Positions 18,443 to 29,616 are shown, counted from the first letter of the stretch. The stretch is DNA of 64,000 nt from an uncultured Lachnospiraceae bacterium (GCA_934320895.1 CAKRFY010000011.1:20308-84307), one strand, 5' to 3'. Notes: generated by a model from the letters alone, not told the origin. A program made the numbers and translations.

Positions 18443-19810
18443 TCACTTAAAAATTTTCTTCAGATTAGCCATTTCCTTTGCAGCCGCTTTACGATTAAGG
18501 TCTGCATATGAGAAAAGCACATAGCCGTTTACTTTCTTTGTACTTCTTCCATACAATACTTCGCGTTTAAGTACCGTATTGCTTGTTGACCAGCCGATAT
18601 CAGAAACGGCCTTAGCCTGTGATCTTGATAAGCCGGCTCTGTAGCCCGCAAGTCCTATATACAACTTGACATTTTTATTTCTTGGAAGTTTTGCCCATCT
18701 TAAGCAGGTTTTCTTGAATGGGCATACTTTATGAGTAAAAGTCCAATATATCTGAGGACAGATATAATCGATATATTTATTTGAATTCATCCATTTCTTT
18801 ACATCGCAGTAATAACTCCAATTAAGATAAAGATTATCAATATTTCCGGCAGGACTGATACCAAACTGTACATTCTTATTTATGGATTTTACAGTTTTAT
18901 ATATATTGCTGATAAGAAGGTCTACATTCTGTCGTCTCCAGTTTACTATACCATAATATTTTTGCCCGTTATTTTTTCTCGTTTTAACATAGTAATTGTA
19001 TTCAGGACTGTCAAAAGTCTTTTTGTATTTGCTACCAAGGTTTGGATAGAAATAGTCATCAAAATGTATTCCATCAATATTATAATTTCCTACTATTTCT
19101 TTTACGCCTTTAGTTATGAGGTTTCTGACATCCGGTTTTGCAGGATTATAATATAGTCCACTGCCAAATTTTAATACATTTCTTCGTTTGGCTTTTGAAG
19201 AAGATTTAGCCCATTTATAAGCATATGAATTTTTAGGCAGTGAATTTATGTTTGTTGAAGAGGATGAAATCCTGTAAGGATTAAGCCATGCATGAATTGA
19301 AAGATTCATTGAGTGGGCTCTGTCTACCATGATCTTTAGTGGATCAAATCCAGGATTTCGTCCTGCTTTTCCAGATGCATAGACTGACCATGGAAAATAT
19401 TTTGATGGGTACATTGCATCTGAAAACATTCTGACATGTACAAAGACAGTATTGTAACCATTTGACTTGCACTTTTTAAATACATTGTTTACATAATTTG
19501 TAAAACTTTTTTTAGTATATCCTTTATTGCTATAACTCAGAAAAGAAATCCAGACGCCCCTTACCTCACCGGAGGTGATTGAACTGCCTGTTGAAATGGC
19601 ACTTCCGCTTGAGACAGAAGGGTCAGGTTCTGTGGTGGTACTTGCAGCACGCACAGAGTTTGAATATGTACTGCCGTATTGCGAAGAATTAAATTCATTG
19701 TGTTTTTTGTCAACAATACTGATTATTATAGAGCAGCACAAAAGAAGTGCCACTGCCATAAAAAACTGCTGTTTGCCTGATCTGTTATTATTTTTGTTAT
19801 TTGTTGTCAT
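18443..19810 (-). CDS. Membrane-anchored GHL10-type glycoside hydrolase (DUF187/YngK-like)
   Basis: 455 residues. An Asn-rich cytosolic tip, one membrane helix (~18-34), a Ser/Thr-rich linker, and then a TIM-barrel domain beginning GEVRGVWISFLSYSNKGYT. IDGIHFDDYFYP and PQIYWTFTH are typical of the GHL10 family. Members are thought to hydrolyse surface or host polysaccharides; the substrate is unknown. The start is set by GAGGAG 6 nt before the ATG; an upstream in-frame start at 19873 would put 21 unlikely residues before the anchor. Confidence 0.85.
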   Translation of the reverse strand: MTTNNKNNNRSGKQQFFMAVALLLCCSIIISIVDKKHNEFNSSQYGSTYSNSVRAASTTTEPDPSVSSGSAISTGSSITSGEVRGVWISFLSYSNKGYTKKSFTNYVNNVFKKCKSNGYNTVFVHVRMFSDAMYPSKYFPWSVYASGKAGRNPGFDPLKIMVDRAHSMNLSIHAWLNPYRISSSSTNINSLPKNSYAYKWAKSSSKAKRRNVLKFGSGLYYNPAKPDVRNLITKGVKEIVGNYNIDGIHFDDYFYPNLGSKYKKTFDSPEYNYYVKTRKNNGQKYYGIVNWRRQNVDLLISNIYKTVKSINKNVQFGISPAGNIDNLYLNWSYYCDVKKWMNSNKYIDYICPQIYWTFTHKVCPFKKTCLRWAKLPRNKNVKLYIGLAGYRAGLSRSQAKAVSDIGWSTSNTVLKREVLYGRSTKKVNGYVLFSYADLNRKAAAKEMANLKKIFK

Positions 19811-19922
19811 TTTTTGCTCCTCATTCCCATTATTTAATATTTTGGTGCAAAATATCATATTTTGCGCTGACACGTTAGATAGAAAAAATGATACTTCATA
19901 ATTTTTTTATGCTTTGGATGTA

Positions 19923-19960
19923 TGAAATGCCTGCCACTTAAAAAAGAGGCAGGCACTTCA
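19923..19960 (-). terminator. Hairpin downstream of pyrG
   Basis: TGAAATGCCTGCC (19923-19935) and GGCAGGCACTTCA (19948-19960) pair with one wobble. The T-tract on the minus strand is weak, so it may be a terminator or a stabilising 3' hairpin. Confidence 0.55.
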
Positions 19961-19981
19961 TTTGTATACACATATTTATGA

Positions 19982-21595
19982 TTATTTGTTGTCTTCCTGA
20001 TATTTAAGTGCCGCACCGACAAATCCTTTAAATAAAGGATGTGGTCTGTTTGGTCTTGATTTAAATTCAGGATGAGCCTGTGTAGCGATAAACCAAGGAT
20101 GAGTTGGAATTTCACACATTTCAACAATTCTACCGTCAGGGGAAAGTCCAGAAAGAAGAAGTCCTGCTTTTTCAAGGTCTTCACGGTAATAATTGTTTAC
20201 CTCATAGCGGTGTCTATGTCTCTCATGGATAGTCTCTTCTCCGTAAAGCTCATAAGCTTTTGAGTTTTTATTAAGTACGCAAGGATAAGAACCAAGTCTT
20301 AAAGTACCACCGATATCCTCGATGCCATCCTGCTCAGGCATAAGGTGGATAACAGGATGTGTAGTCTGAGGATCAAGTTCGATGCTGTGTGCATCGTGGA
20401 ATCCTACAACATGTCTTGCAAACTCAACGATAGCAAGCTGCATTCCAAGACAGAGGCCAAGGAATGGGATATTGTTTTCTCTTGCATATTTGATAGCGAC
20501 TATTTTACCATCAATTCCTCTGTCACCGAATCCTCCGGGAACTAAGATTCCACTTACATCACCGAGAAGTTCAGACGCATTGTCCTCAGTTAATTCTTCT
20601 GATGGTATCCATTTGATGTTGACATTGCTCTTATGGGCAAGTCCGCCATGTTTTAATGACTCGACAACACTGATGTATGCATCATGAAGTGAAGTATATT
20701 TGCCTACAAGGGCAACTGTTACATCTTTATCAAGATTTTTAAGTGTGTCGACCATATTCTGCCACTCAGTTATGTCAGGTTCTGGGCAGTCAAGACCAAG
20801 TTTTTCGCAGACAACATCTGCAAGATGTTCTTTTTCCATAGCAAGAGGTGCTTCGTAAAGTGTTTCAACATCAAGGTTCTGTAAAACACTCTTTGTAGGA
20901 ACATTACAAAAGAGTGCAATCTTATCTTTAAGACCTTCTTCAAGAGGGAGCTCAGTACGGCATACGATAACATCAGGCTGGATACCCATTCCCTGAAGTT
21001 CCTTAACACTTGCCTGTGTAGGCTTTGTCTTCATTTCTCCAGATGCTTTAAGATAAGGTATCAATGTTACATGGATAAGAATTGCATTGTCATGTCCGAT
21101 ATCATGCTGGAACTGGCGGATAGACTCAAGGAAAGGCTGGCTTTCGATATCGCCCACAGTACCTCCTACTTCTATGATAGCTATCTGTGTGTCTTTGCAT
21201 CCGTCATTGCGGTAAAAACGACTCTTTATCTCATTAGTGATATGAGGGATTACCTGAACTGTACCTCCGCCATAATCTCCACGACGTTCTTTGTTCAGAA
21301 CTGACCAGTAAACCTTACCTGTTGTTACATTTGACTGTTTTGTAAGGCTTTCATCGATAAAACGCTCATAATGTCCAAGATCAAGATCTGTCTCAGCTCC
21401 ATCATCTGTTACGAAAACCTCACCATGCTGCACCGGGTTCATAGTACCTGGGTCAATATTGATATATGGATCGAACTTCTGCATTGTTACACTGTATCCG
21501 CGCATTTTAAGCAATCTGCCTAAAGATGCTGCTGTGATACCTTTTCCAAGACCGGAAACAACGCCACCAGTTACAAATACATATTTGACTGCCAT
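19982..21595 (-). CDS. pyrG: CTP synthase
   Basis: 537 residues, the normal length. N-terminal synthase domain: [20 protein letters not shown] (P-loop), [11 protein letters not shown]-terminal glutamine amidotransferase: PGGFGDRG, the catalytic Cys in [12 protein letters not shown], and His/Glu in AHPEFKSRP. It makes CTP from UTP, ATP and glutamine in the cytoplasm. A good AAGGAGGAT site precedes the ATG. The leader begins with no G-C run of the kind used for pyrG reiterative attenuation in Bacillus. Confidence 0.97.
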   Translation of the reverse strand: MAVKYVFVTGGVVSGLGKGITAASLGRLLKMRGYSVTMQKFDPYINIDPGTMNPVQHGEVFVTDDGAETDLDLGHYERFIDESLTKQSNVTTGKVYWSVLNKERRGDYGGGTVQVIPHITNEIKSRFYRNDGCKDTQIAIIEVGGTVGDIESQPFLESIRQFQHDIGHDNAILIHVTLIPYLKASGEMKTKPTQASVKELQGMGIQPDVIVCRTELPLEEGLKDKIALFCNVPTKSVLQNLDVETLYEAPLAMEKEHLADVVCEKLGLDCPEPDITEWQNMVDTLKNLDKDVTVALVGKYTSLHDAYISVVESLKHGGLAHKSNVNIKWIPSEELTEDNASELLGDVSGILVPGGFGDRGIDGKIVAIKYARENNIPFLGLCLGMQLAIVEFARHVVGFHDAHSIELDPQTTHPVIHLMPEQDGIEDIGGTLRLGSYPCVLNKNSKAYELYGEETIHERHRHRYEVNNYYREDLEKAGLLLSGLSPDGRIVEMCEIPTHPWFIATQAHPEFKSRPNRPHPLFKGFVGAALKYQEDNK

Positions 21596-21649
21596 TAAAA
21601 TATCCTCCTTGTATTTTAAAATTAAAATTGTATGTTCAAAACGGTTGCT

Positions 21650-21677
21650 ATTAACATCATATGCTATCGTCTGTCAA
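21650..21677 (-). promoter_or_regulatory. Candidate sigma-A promoter of pyrG
   Basis: On the minus strand TTGACA (21677-21672), 16 bp, then GTTAAT (21655-21650). The -35 is perfect and the -10 matches four of six. The implied leader is about 50 nt. Confidence 0.45.
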
Positions 21678-21831
21678 TAACAAATATCTTCTATTATAAC
21701 TCATAAAGTATATATTATTCAATTAGTAATTATGTCAGTTATTAGGTTTTTTTTTGTTGAAATTATACAAAAAAGAGTTTTTGTTTATAGTTTATAAATA
21801 TTATTTCACAATTTATTCAGATTGTAGGTTA

Positions 21832-21860
21832 TTGATTTATGCGGTAACTAGCTTTATAAT
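21832..21860 (+). promoter_or_regulatory. Sigma-A promoter of ftsH
   Basis: TTGATT (21832-21837), 17 bp, TATAAT (21855-21860): a near-consensus promoter reading toward ftsH, giving a leader of about 105 nt. The rest of the 377-bp pyrG-ftsH gap is AT-rich and I see no gene in it. Confidence 0.6.
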
Positions 21861-21972
21861 GATACGGATAGAACGATGATGCGGAGGATATTTACTTGTT
21901 ATATAGGCATACATTAAAAAGTGGATAAAAATGCGGATATATCGTAATAATAAAAATGAGGAGGTCTTGCAG

Positions 21973-24789
21973 ATGGAAAATAATAATAACCAGGATCCGA
22001 AAAAAAATCAAAATAGAAAAAGTGTAGTAATTTGTTTAGTTGTGGCATTAGTAATCTTTCTTATGTTCTCATTTATGAACAGTCAGGTAGAGAAAGCTTC
22101 AAATAAAGAAATAACATATGACCAGTTCTTAAACATGTTAGATAATGGTCAGGTGTCAAAAGTAGTCATAACATCAGATGAGATTAAGATAACACCATCT
22201 CAGCAGGCAAATAACATTTATAAAGTCACATATTATACAGGTGTTATCTCAATGGATTACAACCTTATAAACAGACTTGAAAAAGCAAATGTTGAATTTT
22301 CAAAAGAAGTTTCATCAGGTTCATCAAGTCTTATGTACATGCTGATAACAACATTTTTACCTATATTATTGTTATGGGGTGGTCTTTTCTTTGTTGTACG
22401 TATGATGTCAAAAAATTCAGGTGGAATGATGGGCGTAGGAAAGAGTACTGCAAAGATGTATGTCCAGAAAGCAACAGGAGTTACATTTAAGGATGTTGCA
22501 GGACAGGAGGAGGCTATGGAGTCGCTGAATGAACTTGTAGATTTCCTCAATAATCCGGGAAAATATACCGAGATAGGTGCAAAACTTCCTAAAGGAGCAC
22601 TTCTTGTAGGACCTCCGGGAACAGGTAAGACGCTTCTTGCAAAGGCGGTTGCAGGTGAGGCAGGAGTTCCATTTTTCTCACTTTCAGGTTCAGACTTTGT
22701 GGAAATGTTTGTCGGTGTCGGTGCATCAAGAGTAAGAGATCTTTTTAAGCAGGCACAGTCTATGGCACCATGTATTATTTTTATTGATGAGATAGATGCA
22801 ATAGGTAAAAGCAGAGACAGCCAGTATGGCGGTGGAAATGACGAGAGGGAGCAGACACTTAACCAGCTCCTTTCAGAGATGGATGGTTTTGATTCATCAA
22901 AAGGTCTTGTAATACTTGGTGCGACAAACAGACCTGAGGTACTTGACAAGGCACTTCTTCGTCCAGGACGTTTTGACAGAAGGATAATTGTTGAAAAACC
23001 TGACCTTAAAGGTCGTGTTGATATACTTAAAGTACATGCAAAAGATGTGCTTATGGATGATTCAGTTGACTTTGATGCTATTGCACTGGCAACAAGTGGT
23101 GCGGTAGGTTCAGACCTTGCAAACATGATAAACGAGGGCGCGATAATGGCAGTACGTGCCGGAAGAAAAGCTGTAAGTCAGGCAGATCTTTTTGAGGCTG
23201 TGGAGGTGGTTATCGCAGGTAAGGAAAAGAAGGACAGGATCTTAGGAAAAGAAGAAAAGAGAATAGTTGCTTACCATGAGGTAGGTCATGCACTTGTAAC
23301 GGCATTGCAGAAAAATGCAGAGCCAGTACAAAAGATCACTATCGTTCCAAGAACAATGGGGTCTTTAGGATATGTTATGCAGGTGCCGGAAGAAGAAAAA
23401 TATCTTATGAGTAAAGAAGAGATACTTACAAGGATAGTTACACTGTTTGGTGGCCGTGCTGCTGAGCAGATAGTGTTTAATTCTATTACGACGGGTGCTT
23501 CAAATGATATCGAGAAAGCTACATCTCTTGCCAGAGCTATGGTTACGCAGTACGGAATGACAGACAAGTTTGGAATGATAGGACTTGAATCTGTGCAAAA
23601 TAAATATCTTGATGGAAGAACTGTATTAAACTGCGGTGATGCGACTGAGGCAGAGATTGACCAGGAAGTTATGCGTATTCTTAAAGAGTGTTATGTAAAA
23701 GCAGAGGAGCTCTTAAGAGGTGACAGATCGGCGCTTGATAAACTTGCAGAATTTCTTATCGAGCATGAGACAATTACAGGTAAAGAGTTTATGAAGATAT
23801 TCCGCAAGGTAAAAGGAATAGAGGAGCCGGAGGGAGACCTTTATGATGCCATAGTCATAGATGTTGATGGAACTTTACTTGATTCTGAAAAACAGATAGG
23901 TGAAAAGACAGTCAATGCTATTATTGATGCACAAAAGAGGGGCAAAAAAGTTGCTATTGCATCAGGACGTTCTATAGCAGGAATAAGAAAAAATGCTGCT
24001 AAGATACAGCTCGAAAAGTATGGTGGATATGTCATTGCCTACAATGGAACTACAGTTGTAAACTGTAAGACGGGTGAGTGTATCTATAATCAGATGGTTC
24101 CGGGTGAGATTTTAGGACAGGTATATAATGAGGCGGTTAAGGAAGACGTTTCGATTGCAGTTTATAATGATGTATCTAAAGAACTTATTGCCGGAAACGG
24201 AGTGAATAAATATGTTGAACTTGATGCTGTTGCATGTGATGTTACGGTAAGAGAGGTAAATGATTTTGTTAAATCTGTGAACTTTGGATTTAATAAGATA
24301 CTTTTAAGTGGTGAACCTGATAACATGAAAACGGTTGAGAAGCATATGGCTGAAATGTTTGGTGACAAGGTAAATGTGTTCCGTTCAGATCCTCATTTTG
24401 TGGAGCTTCTTCCTAAATATGTTGACAAGGGAGTTGCCGCTGAGAAACTTATGCGTTATCTTGATATAAACAGAGAAAAAGTTATATGTATAGGTGACAG
24501 CATGAATGATATGCCTATGCTTAGATATGCTGGAATGGGTGTTGCTATGGGCAATGCACAGGAAAAGATAAAACAGTCCGCAGATTATGTTACACTTTCA
24601 AATAATGAAGATGGAGTTGCCAATGTTATAGAGAAGTTTATGAAGCCTGCTTCAGAGAAAAAACAGCCAGAAGCAGATAGTGTTGCAAATGAGGAAACCT
24701 CAAATAAGGCAATCCAACTGTCAAAGGAAACAACAGAAAAAGCTGACGAAGAAATCAATATTCAGGATGATGTTTACAAAGATGAGTGA
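21973..24789 (+). CDS. ftsH: FtsH protease fused in frame to a Cof-type HAD phosphatase
   Basis: 938 residues; ordinary FtsH has 600-650. Residues ~1-610 are a full FtsH: two membrane helices (~20-37 and ~115-140) around a small external domain, Walker A GPPGTGKT, Walker B IIFIDEID, the arginine-finger region (RPGRFDRR) and the zinc site HEVGH at 435-439. The membrane protease degrades misfolded and regulatory proteins. From ~625 a complete HAD domain follows: DVDGT at 630-634 (nucleophile Asp), ASGRS, a Cof-type cap, a Lys in the PKYVDKGVA stretch, and [11 protein letters not shown] charged tail (~895-938) ends the protein. The reading frame is unbroken across the junction. GAGGAGG lies 8 nt before the chosen ATG; an upstream ATG at 21931 would add 14 residues. 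It is followed by a terminator. Confidence 0.92.
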   Translation: MENNNNQDPKKNQNRKSVVICLVVALVIFLMFSFMNSQVEKASNKEITYDQFLNMLDNGQVSKVVITSDEIKITPSQQANNIYKVTYYTGVISMDYNLINRLEKANVEFSKEVSSGSSSLMYMLITTFLPILLLWGGLFFVVRMMSKNSGGMMGVGKSTAKMYVQKATGVTFKDVAGQEEAMESLNELVDFLNNPGKYTEIGAKLPKGALLVGPPGTGKTLLAKAVAGEAGVPFFSLSGSDFVEMFVGVGASRVRDLFKQAQSMAPCIIFIDEIDAIGKSRDSQYGGGNDEREQTLNQLLSEMDGFDSSKGLVILGATNRPEVLDKALLRPGRFDRRIIVEKPDLKGRVDILKVHAKDVLMDDSVDFDAIALATSGAVGSDLANMINEGAIMAVRAGRKAVSQADLFEAVEVVIAGKEKKDRILGKEEKRIVAYHEVGHALVTALQKNAEPVQKITIVPRTMGSLGYVMQVPEEEKYLMSKEEILTRIVTLFGGRAAEQIVFNSITTGASNDIEKATSLARAMVTQYGMTDKFGMIGLESVQNKYLDGRTVLNCGDATEAEIDQEVMRILKECYVKAEELLRGDRSALDKLAEFLIEHETITGKEFMKIFRKVKGIEEPEGDLYDAIVIDVDGTLLDSEKQIGEKTVNAIIDAQKRGKKVAIASGRSIAGIRKNAAKIQLEKYGGYVIAYNGTTVVNCKTGECIYNQMVPGEILGQVYNEAVKEDVSIAVYNDVSKELIAGNGVNKYVELDAVACDVTVREVNDFVKSVNFGFNKILLSGEPDNMKTVEKHMAEMFGDKVNVFRSDPHFVELLPKYVDKGVAAEKLMRYLDINREKVICIGDSMNDMPMLRYAGMGVAMGNAQEKIKQSADYVTLSNNEDGVANVIEKFMKPASEKKQPEADSVANEETSNKAIQLSKETTEKADEEINIQDDVYKDE

Positions 24790-24798
24790 TTATTTTAG

Positions 24799-24832
24799 GT
24801 TACTGTGCACAGTGTGTGCAGTAACTGTTTTT
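24799..24832 (+). terminator. Terminator after ftsH-HAD
   Basis: GTTACTG (24799-24805) pairs with CAGTAAC (24819-24825) around a GCAC/GTGC inner part, followed by TGTTTTT. Confidence 0.7.
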
Positions 24833-24860
24833 AATAAGGGAGGGCAGGTCGTTTAGCAGA

Positions 24861-26735
24861 ATGTTTGATATACAGGAAGAATTAAGAAAACTGCCTGCCA
24901 AGCCAGGTGTTTATCTGATGCATGATAAAAGTGATGCTATCATATATGTTGGAAAAGCGATAAGTCTTAAAAATAGAGTAAGACAGTATTTTCAAGCAGG
25001 ACGAAGGGTTTCACCAAAGATTGAAAAAATGATATCCCAGATAGATCATTTTGAGTATATAATCACAGATTCAGAAGTTGAGGCTCTTGTACTTGAGAAC
25101 AATCTTATAAAAGAGCATGAGCCTAAATATAACACAATGCTTAAGGATGATAAGACATATCCTTATATAAAAGCGACAGTCTATGAAGATTTTCCAAGAC
25201 TTATATATTCAAGACAGCAGAAAAAAGACAGGTGTAGATACTTTGGTCCATTTACAAATGTGACAGCAGCGAGGGATACACTTGAGTTTGCGCATAAGAT
25301 TTATAAGATAAGGACTTGCAGGAGAGTGCTTCCAAGAGATACTGGAAAGGAAAGACCATGCCTTAATTACCATATAGGCAAATGCAGTGCGCCATGTCAG
25401 GGATATATAAGCAAAGAGGAATATGCACAAAACTTCAATAAGGCATTAAAGCTCATAGAGGGGGATTATAAACAGGTTATAGAATATCTTGAAGAAAAAA
25501 TGTATGATGCATCTGATAAGATGGAGTATGAACAGGCCGCTGGATACAGAGATCTTATTGCAAGTGTGAAAAAGATGTCTGTAAAACAGAAAATAAATGA
25601 TTTTGGTGGGATGGACAGGGATGTTGTTGCACTTGCAAGAACAAATGAAGAGGCAGTTGTACAGGTTTTCTTTATAAGAGAGGGAAAACTTATTGGAAGG
25701 GATCATTTTCATCTGAAAGGAAGCTATGGAGAAAAAGAAAATGATATGCTTCAGGCATTTATTAAACAATTTTATGCCGGAACACCTTTTATTCCTCGCG
25801 AAGTCATGGTAGAATATGAAATAGCGGAATACAAGCTGATAGAAGAATGGCTCAGTGAAAAAAGAGGCGGTAAAGTCAGTATAATTGTTCCTAAAAAGGG
25901 GCAGAAGGAGAGACTTGTCGAGCTTGCACACAAAAATGCAGCCATGGTTCTTACAAAAGATATGGAAAAGATAAAACTTGAGGAAAAACGCACGACAGGA
26001 GCGATGAGGCAGATATGCGGATGGCTCGGTCTTAGAGATATATCCCGTGTGGAATCTTATGACATATCAAATATAAGCGGTTTTCAGTCGGTAGGTTCAA
26101 TGGTCGTGTTTGATGATGGTAAACCTAAAAAAAGTGATTATAGAAAATTCAGGATAAAAACTGTTGAGGGGCCAAATGATTATGCGAGTATGTATGAGGT
26201 GCTTAAACGTAGATTCAGTCATGGACTTTCGGAAATGAAACAGCTGGATGATAAAAATCTTTCAGCCGAATTTGGCAGTTTTACAAAATTTCCGGATCTT
26301 ATCATGATGGATGGCGGTGTCGGACAGGTCCATACAGCCATGAAGGTTCTTTCGGAGTTAAATATAGACATTCCAGTGTGTGGAATGATAAAAGATGATA
26401 ATCACAGAACGAGGGGTCTGTTTTTTGATGAACATGAGATTTTGATAGATACAAATAGTGAGGGCTTTCGTCTTATGACAAGGATACAGGATGAGGTACA
26501 TCGTTTCGCTATAGAGTATCATCGTTCACTTAGAAGTAAAGAACAGGTCAGGTCTATTCTTGATGATATAGATGGAATCGGAGAGAAGAGGCGCAAGGCA
26601 CTTATGAAACATTTTGTTTCTATAGATGCCATAAAGGATGCGTCAATTGATGAACTGGCTGTAGTTGACAGTATGAATGAGAAAGCGGCTGAAAGCGTTT
26701 ACAAATTTTTTCATCAAGGAGGAGAAAAGGAATGA
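24861..26735 (+). CDS. uvrC: Excinuclease ABC subunit C
   Basis: 624 residues. GIY-YIG nuclease at the N-terminus (KPGVYLMHD...[14 protein letters not shown]), the UvrB-interacting UVR motif (~200-240, rich in D-K-M-E-Y-E-Q-A), an RNase H-like endonuclease domain ([32 protein letters not shown]) and a C-terminal HhH pair ([15 protein letters not shown]). It incises both sides of a lesion in nucleotide excision repair. The best RBS (GGGAGGG) is 16 nt from the ATG, a loose spacing. Its stop overlaps the hprK start (ATGA). Confidence 0.96.
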   Translation: MFDIQEELRKLPAKPGVYLMHDKSDAIIYVGKAISLKNRVRQYFQAGRRVSPKIEKMISQIDHFEYIITDSEVEALVLENNLIKEHEPKYNTMLKDDKTYPYIKATVYEDFPRLIYSRQQKKDRCRYFGPFTNVTAARDTLEFAHKIYKIRTCRRVLPRDTGKERPCLNYHIGKCSAPCQGYISKEEYAQNFNKALKLIEGDYKQVIEYLEEKMYDASDKMEYEQAAGYRDLIASVKKMSVKQKINDFGGMDRDVVALARTNEEAVVQVFFIREGKLIGRDHFHLKGSYGEKENDMLQAFIKQFYAGTPFIPREVMVEYEIAEYKLIEEWLSEKRGGKVSIIVPKKGQKERLVELAHKNAAMVLTKDMEKIKLEEKRTTGAMRQICGWLGLRDISRVESYDISNISGFQSVGSMVVFDDGKPKKSDYRKFRIKTVEGPNDYASMYEVLKRRFSHGLSEMKQLDDKNLSAEFGSFTKFPDLIMMDGGVGQVHTAMKVLSELNIDIPVCGMIKDDNHRTRGLFFDEHEILIDTNSEGFRLMTRIQDEVHRFAIEYHRSLRSKEQVRSILDDIDGIGEKRRKALMKHFVSIDAIKDASIDELAVVDSMNEKAAESVYKFFHQGGEKE

Positions 26736-27706
26736 TGCAGGGAGAATATAGTGTGTCTCTTAAAGAAATGATAGAGGCACTTAAGTTAGAAAATTGCACA
26801 CCAGATGTCAATATTGAAGACATCAAGATAACGCAGAATGAAGTAAACAGACCGGCGTTACAGCTTGCAGGGTATTTTGATTATTTTGATTCAAGCCGTA
26901 TCCAGATAATAGGTCATGTAGAGCATACTTATATGCAGCAGAAGGGTATGGAGCACAGTGCTGCCATGATGGAGAGGATCATGGCGGGAAGCGAAGATAA
27001 AGGACAGCCACCTTGCATTGTATATTGCAGGGAGATATGGATAGAAGATGAAATAGTAGCTCTTGCAAATAAATATCATGTGCCGCTTCTTAGAAGCCGT
27101 AAAGCTACATCACCATTTATGGCAGAACTTATAAGGTGGCTTGGTGCAGAACTTGCACCTAGATGCTCAGTGCATGGAGTTTTGGTTGATATATATGGTG
27201 AGGGAGTTCTTATCATGGGTGAAAGTGGAATCGGTAAGTCAGAGGTTGCACTTGAACTTATCCACAGAGGACATCGTCTTGTATCAGATGATGTTGTAGA
27301 GATAAAGAGAGTAAGTGACAATTCACTTATAGGAAGTTCACCTGATATAACAAGACATTTTATTGAGCTTAGAGGCATAGGAATTATTGATGCAAAGGCA
27401 CTTTTTGGTGTAGAGAGTGTTAAGGACTGGCAGGAGATAGATCTTGTTATCAAACTTGAAGAATTTAACAAGGAACAGGAGTATGACAGACTTGGACTTG
27501 AGGAACAATATATAGAATTCCTTGATAGTAAGGTAGTATGTCATTCAATTCCGATAAGACCAGGAAGAAATGTTGCTATTATCTGTGAATCAGCAGCCGT
27601 AAATCACAGACAGAAGAAGATGGGTTACAATGCGGCTGTGGAACTTTATAACAGAGTGACAAATAATCTTGCAGAAAAGCAAAAGCGTAAGGAGAGGGAG
27701 AAGTAG
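26732..27706 (+). CDS. hprK: HPr kinase/phosphorylase
   Basis: 324 residues. N-terminal domain, then Walker [16 protein letters not shown], the capping SDDVVEIKR, and the K-4 loop/HPrK signature around [15 protein letters not shown]. It phosphorylates HPr on Ser46 in response to glycolytic intermediates and so drives CcpA-dependent carbon catabolite repression. The start ATG overlaps the uvrC stop, with AGGAGGAG upstream, so the two are translationally coupled. Confidence 0.95.
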   Translation: MMQGEYSVSLKEMIEALKLENCTPDVNIEDIKITQNEVNRPALQLAGYFDYFDSSRIQIIGHVEHTYMQQKGMEHSAAMMERIMAGSEDKGQPPCIVYCREIWIEDEIVALANKYHVPLLRSRKATSPFMAELIRWLGAELAPRCSVHGVLVDIYGEGVLIMGESGIGKSEVALELIHRGHRLVSDDVVEIKRVSDNSLIGSSPDITRHFIELRGIGIIDAKALFGVESVKDWQEIDLVIKLEEFNKEQEYDRLGLEEQYIEFLDSKVVCHSIPIRPGRNVAIICESAAVNHRQKKMGYNAAVELYNRVTNNLAEKQKRKEREK

Positions 27707-27749
27707 ATATACTTATATGAAAAAAGGTTGAATTGGAGGGCCCATCAAT

Positions 27750-28874
27750 ATGTTATTTGTAAAAACAGAAGACTTGAAACCGGGAATGAGGCTTGCTAAG
27801 CCTATATATAATAAGAATGGTGTAATGCTTTATGAACGTAATTCTAAGATTACAAGTCAGGGAATCATAAGTGTAGAAAATTTTGGGCTGATAGGGATAT
27901 ATGTACTTGAGCCGGCTGAACCTGTTCCACCAATGTCTGAGGATGATATTGAGTTTGAGAGATTTCAGACAATGTCTATATTTATGATAAGGGAGATACT
28001 TGATGCATATTCAAATGAAGAAAAAGATGATAATATGTATCAATTTATAAATCAGCTGTTGAAAAAGTATGGTTCACTTCATCATAAAATTAATTTTATA
28101 CAAAATCTGAGAAGTAATGATGATTATGTTTATAAACATTCTCTCAATACGGCAATATTATGTGCGCTCATTTCAAATAAACTTGGTCTTGACTTTAAGA
28201 GTCAGTTAGATCTTGTTGCAGCAGCGCTGCTGCATGATATAGGAGGACTTTCTATACCTGCACAGTTGAGAAAAAAGAAAACAGAAGAACTTATGGCTGA
28301 TGAGGGGAGAAAGATAGTATTATCATATCAGAGTTCATGGCAGGCATTAAAGAACAATTCTGATCTTTCGCCTGATATAAGACGATTACTTACAGTTTTG
28401 ATACCGATACTTCATCCTGATATGCCGGGGGCGCCTAATAAAGTTTCGGAGATACTTAGTGTGGAGATACTTAAGGTTGCATATTATTTTGACAATATGA
28501 CAGCCATGAAATTTGGTGCTGAACCTTTGTCAGAAATAGCTGCGGTAAGGTATCTTATAGATCATACAGATGAGTTTGACAAAAAGGTTGTTGATGCTCT
28601 TCTTAATAGTGTAAATATATTAAGTCCCGGAGTATGTGTTGAGTTTACAAATGGTGACAAAGGTCTTGTTGTTACTGCAAATGAAAGTAATGTACTTGAG
28701 CCATTTGTACTGTCATTTAAGGATAATAGATTATACAACCTTGGTGACAGTGCAGTTGCACGCAGCATGCAGATAAAAGATATTATGAAGACTATGGATA
28801 ACCGGCATGTAGTTGATAGTAATCTGCTTCAGCAGTATACAGGAAATACATTACATATGGGTGAGAAAATCTAA
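27750..28874 (+). CDS. HD-domain phosphohydrolase related to HD-GYP proteins but lacking GYP
   Basis: 374 residues. The first ~60 residues (LKPGMRLAKPIYNKNGVMLY) are the short N-terminal module common before HD-GYP domains. Residues ~125-285 carry an HD domain: YKHSLNTAIL supplies the first His and LLHDIGGLSIP the HD pair. The region where HD-GYP proteins have HHE..G.GYP is instead ILHPDMPGAPNK, so the GYP motif is absent. A c-di-GMP phosphodiesterase role is possible but doubtful; it may be a different HD phosphatase or a binding protein. It has its own RBS (GGAGGG) 44 bp after hprK. Confidence 0.7.
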   Translation: MLFVKTEDLKPGMRLAKPIYNKNGVMLYERNSKITSQGIISVENFGLIGIYVLEPAEPVPPMSEDDIEFERFQTMSIFMIREILDAYSNEEKDDNMYQFINQLLKKYGSLHHKINFIQNLRSNDDYVYKHSLNTAILCALISNKLGLDFKSQLDLVAAALLHDIGGLSIPAQLRKKKTEELMADEGRKIVLSYQSSWQALKNNSDLSPDIRRLLTVLIPILHPDMPGAPNKVSEILSVEILKVAYYFDNMTAMKFGAEPLSEIAAVRYLIDHTDEFDKKVVDALLNSVNILSPGVCVEFTNGDKGLVVTANESNVLEPFVLSFKDNRLYNLGDSAVARSMQIKDIMKTMDNRHVVDSNLLQQYTGNTLHMGEKI

Positions 28875-28962
28875 AAATTGAAAATTTTCATACACAATAT
28901 CTGTGTTTGGTATAAAGTTGCTTTGCACGGAAAAATGTGCAGAAATGGAGGATTAGATTAAT

Positions 28963-29523
28963 ATGTATATTATAGCAGGTCTTGGAAATCCTGAGAGAAA
29001 ATATGATGGGACAAGACACAACATTGGTTTTTCGGCAATAACAGTTTTGGCTGACAAGTATAATATTTCGCTTGACATTAAAAAGCATAAAGCAGTTTGT
29101 GGTAAGGGATATATCGAGGGACAGAAAGTTATACTTGCTATGCCTCAGACATATATGAATTTAAGTGGTGAGAGTATAAGGGAGCTTGTTGATTATTACA
29201 AGATAGATCCGGAAAAGGAACTTGTGGTTATATATGATGACATAAATCTTGCGCCCGGAAGGCTTCGCATAAGAGAGAAAGGCAGTGCCGGAGGACATAA
29301 TGGGATAAAAAATATTATAAGTCATCTTGACACACAGATATTTCCAAGAATAAGGATAGGGGTAGGTGAGAAACCAAAAGGATGGGATCTTGCGGATTAT
29401 GTTCTTGGAAGATTTTCACGGGATGAGGAACCTGTTATAAGAGAAGCACTTGATAATGCAGCCGAAGCTTGTGATATTATTGTAAACGATGATATAAGGA
29501 CAGCGATGAACAAGTTTAATTAA
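28963..29523 (+). CDS. pth: Peptidyl-tRNA hydrolase
   Basis: 186 residues, the usual size. N-terminal IAGLGNPERKYDGTRHNIGF holds the catalytic Asn and His, MPQTYMNLSGES and DDINLAPGRLRIREKGSAGG the peptide-binding loops. It recycles peptidyl-tRNA released from stalled ribosomes. It is followed by a terminator and then mfd, a common Firmicutes order. A small hairpin (TGCAC/GTGCA) lies directly before its GGAGG site. Confidence 0.97.
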   Translation: MYIIAGLGNPERKYDGTRHNIGFSAITVLADKYNISLDIKKHKAVCGKGYIEGQKVILAMPQTYMNLSGESIRELVDYYKIDPEKELVVIYDDINLAPGRLRIREKGSAGGHNGIKNIISHLDTQIFPRIRIGVGEKPKGWDLADYVLGRFSRDEEPVIREALDNAAEACDIIVNDDIRTAMNKFN

Positions 29524-29581
29524 AAACAAGAAAAAATTACATGCATATCAGCAATTTTAGAAATTATGTTATTTTAAAGAT

Positions 29582-29616
29582 ACTCACAGACATGTTTTTG
29601 TCTGTGAGTTTTGTTG
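29582..29616 (+). terminator. Terminator after pth
   Basis: ACTCACAGACA (29582-29592) and TGTCTGTGAGT (29599-29609) form an 11-bp stem followed by TTTGTTGT. Confidence 0.85.

Noticed and set aside
21596..21700. Reiterative-transcription attenuator of pyrG
   Set aside because: The predicted start region has no GGGC-type initial run and there is no clear terminator hairpin in the leader.
22257..23126. 289-codon antisense open frame inside ftsH
   Set aside because: Ser/Pro-rich shadow of conserved FtsH codons with no start signal.
21973..24789. FtsH-HAD fusion as a sequencing error
   Set aside because: The frame continues for more than 300 codons with normal HAD motifs after the junction, and the alternative start at 23843 ends after three codons, so one lost base would not restore a normal HAD start.
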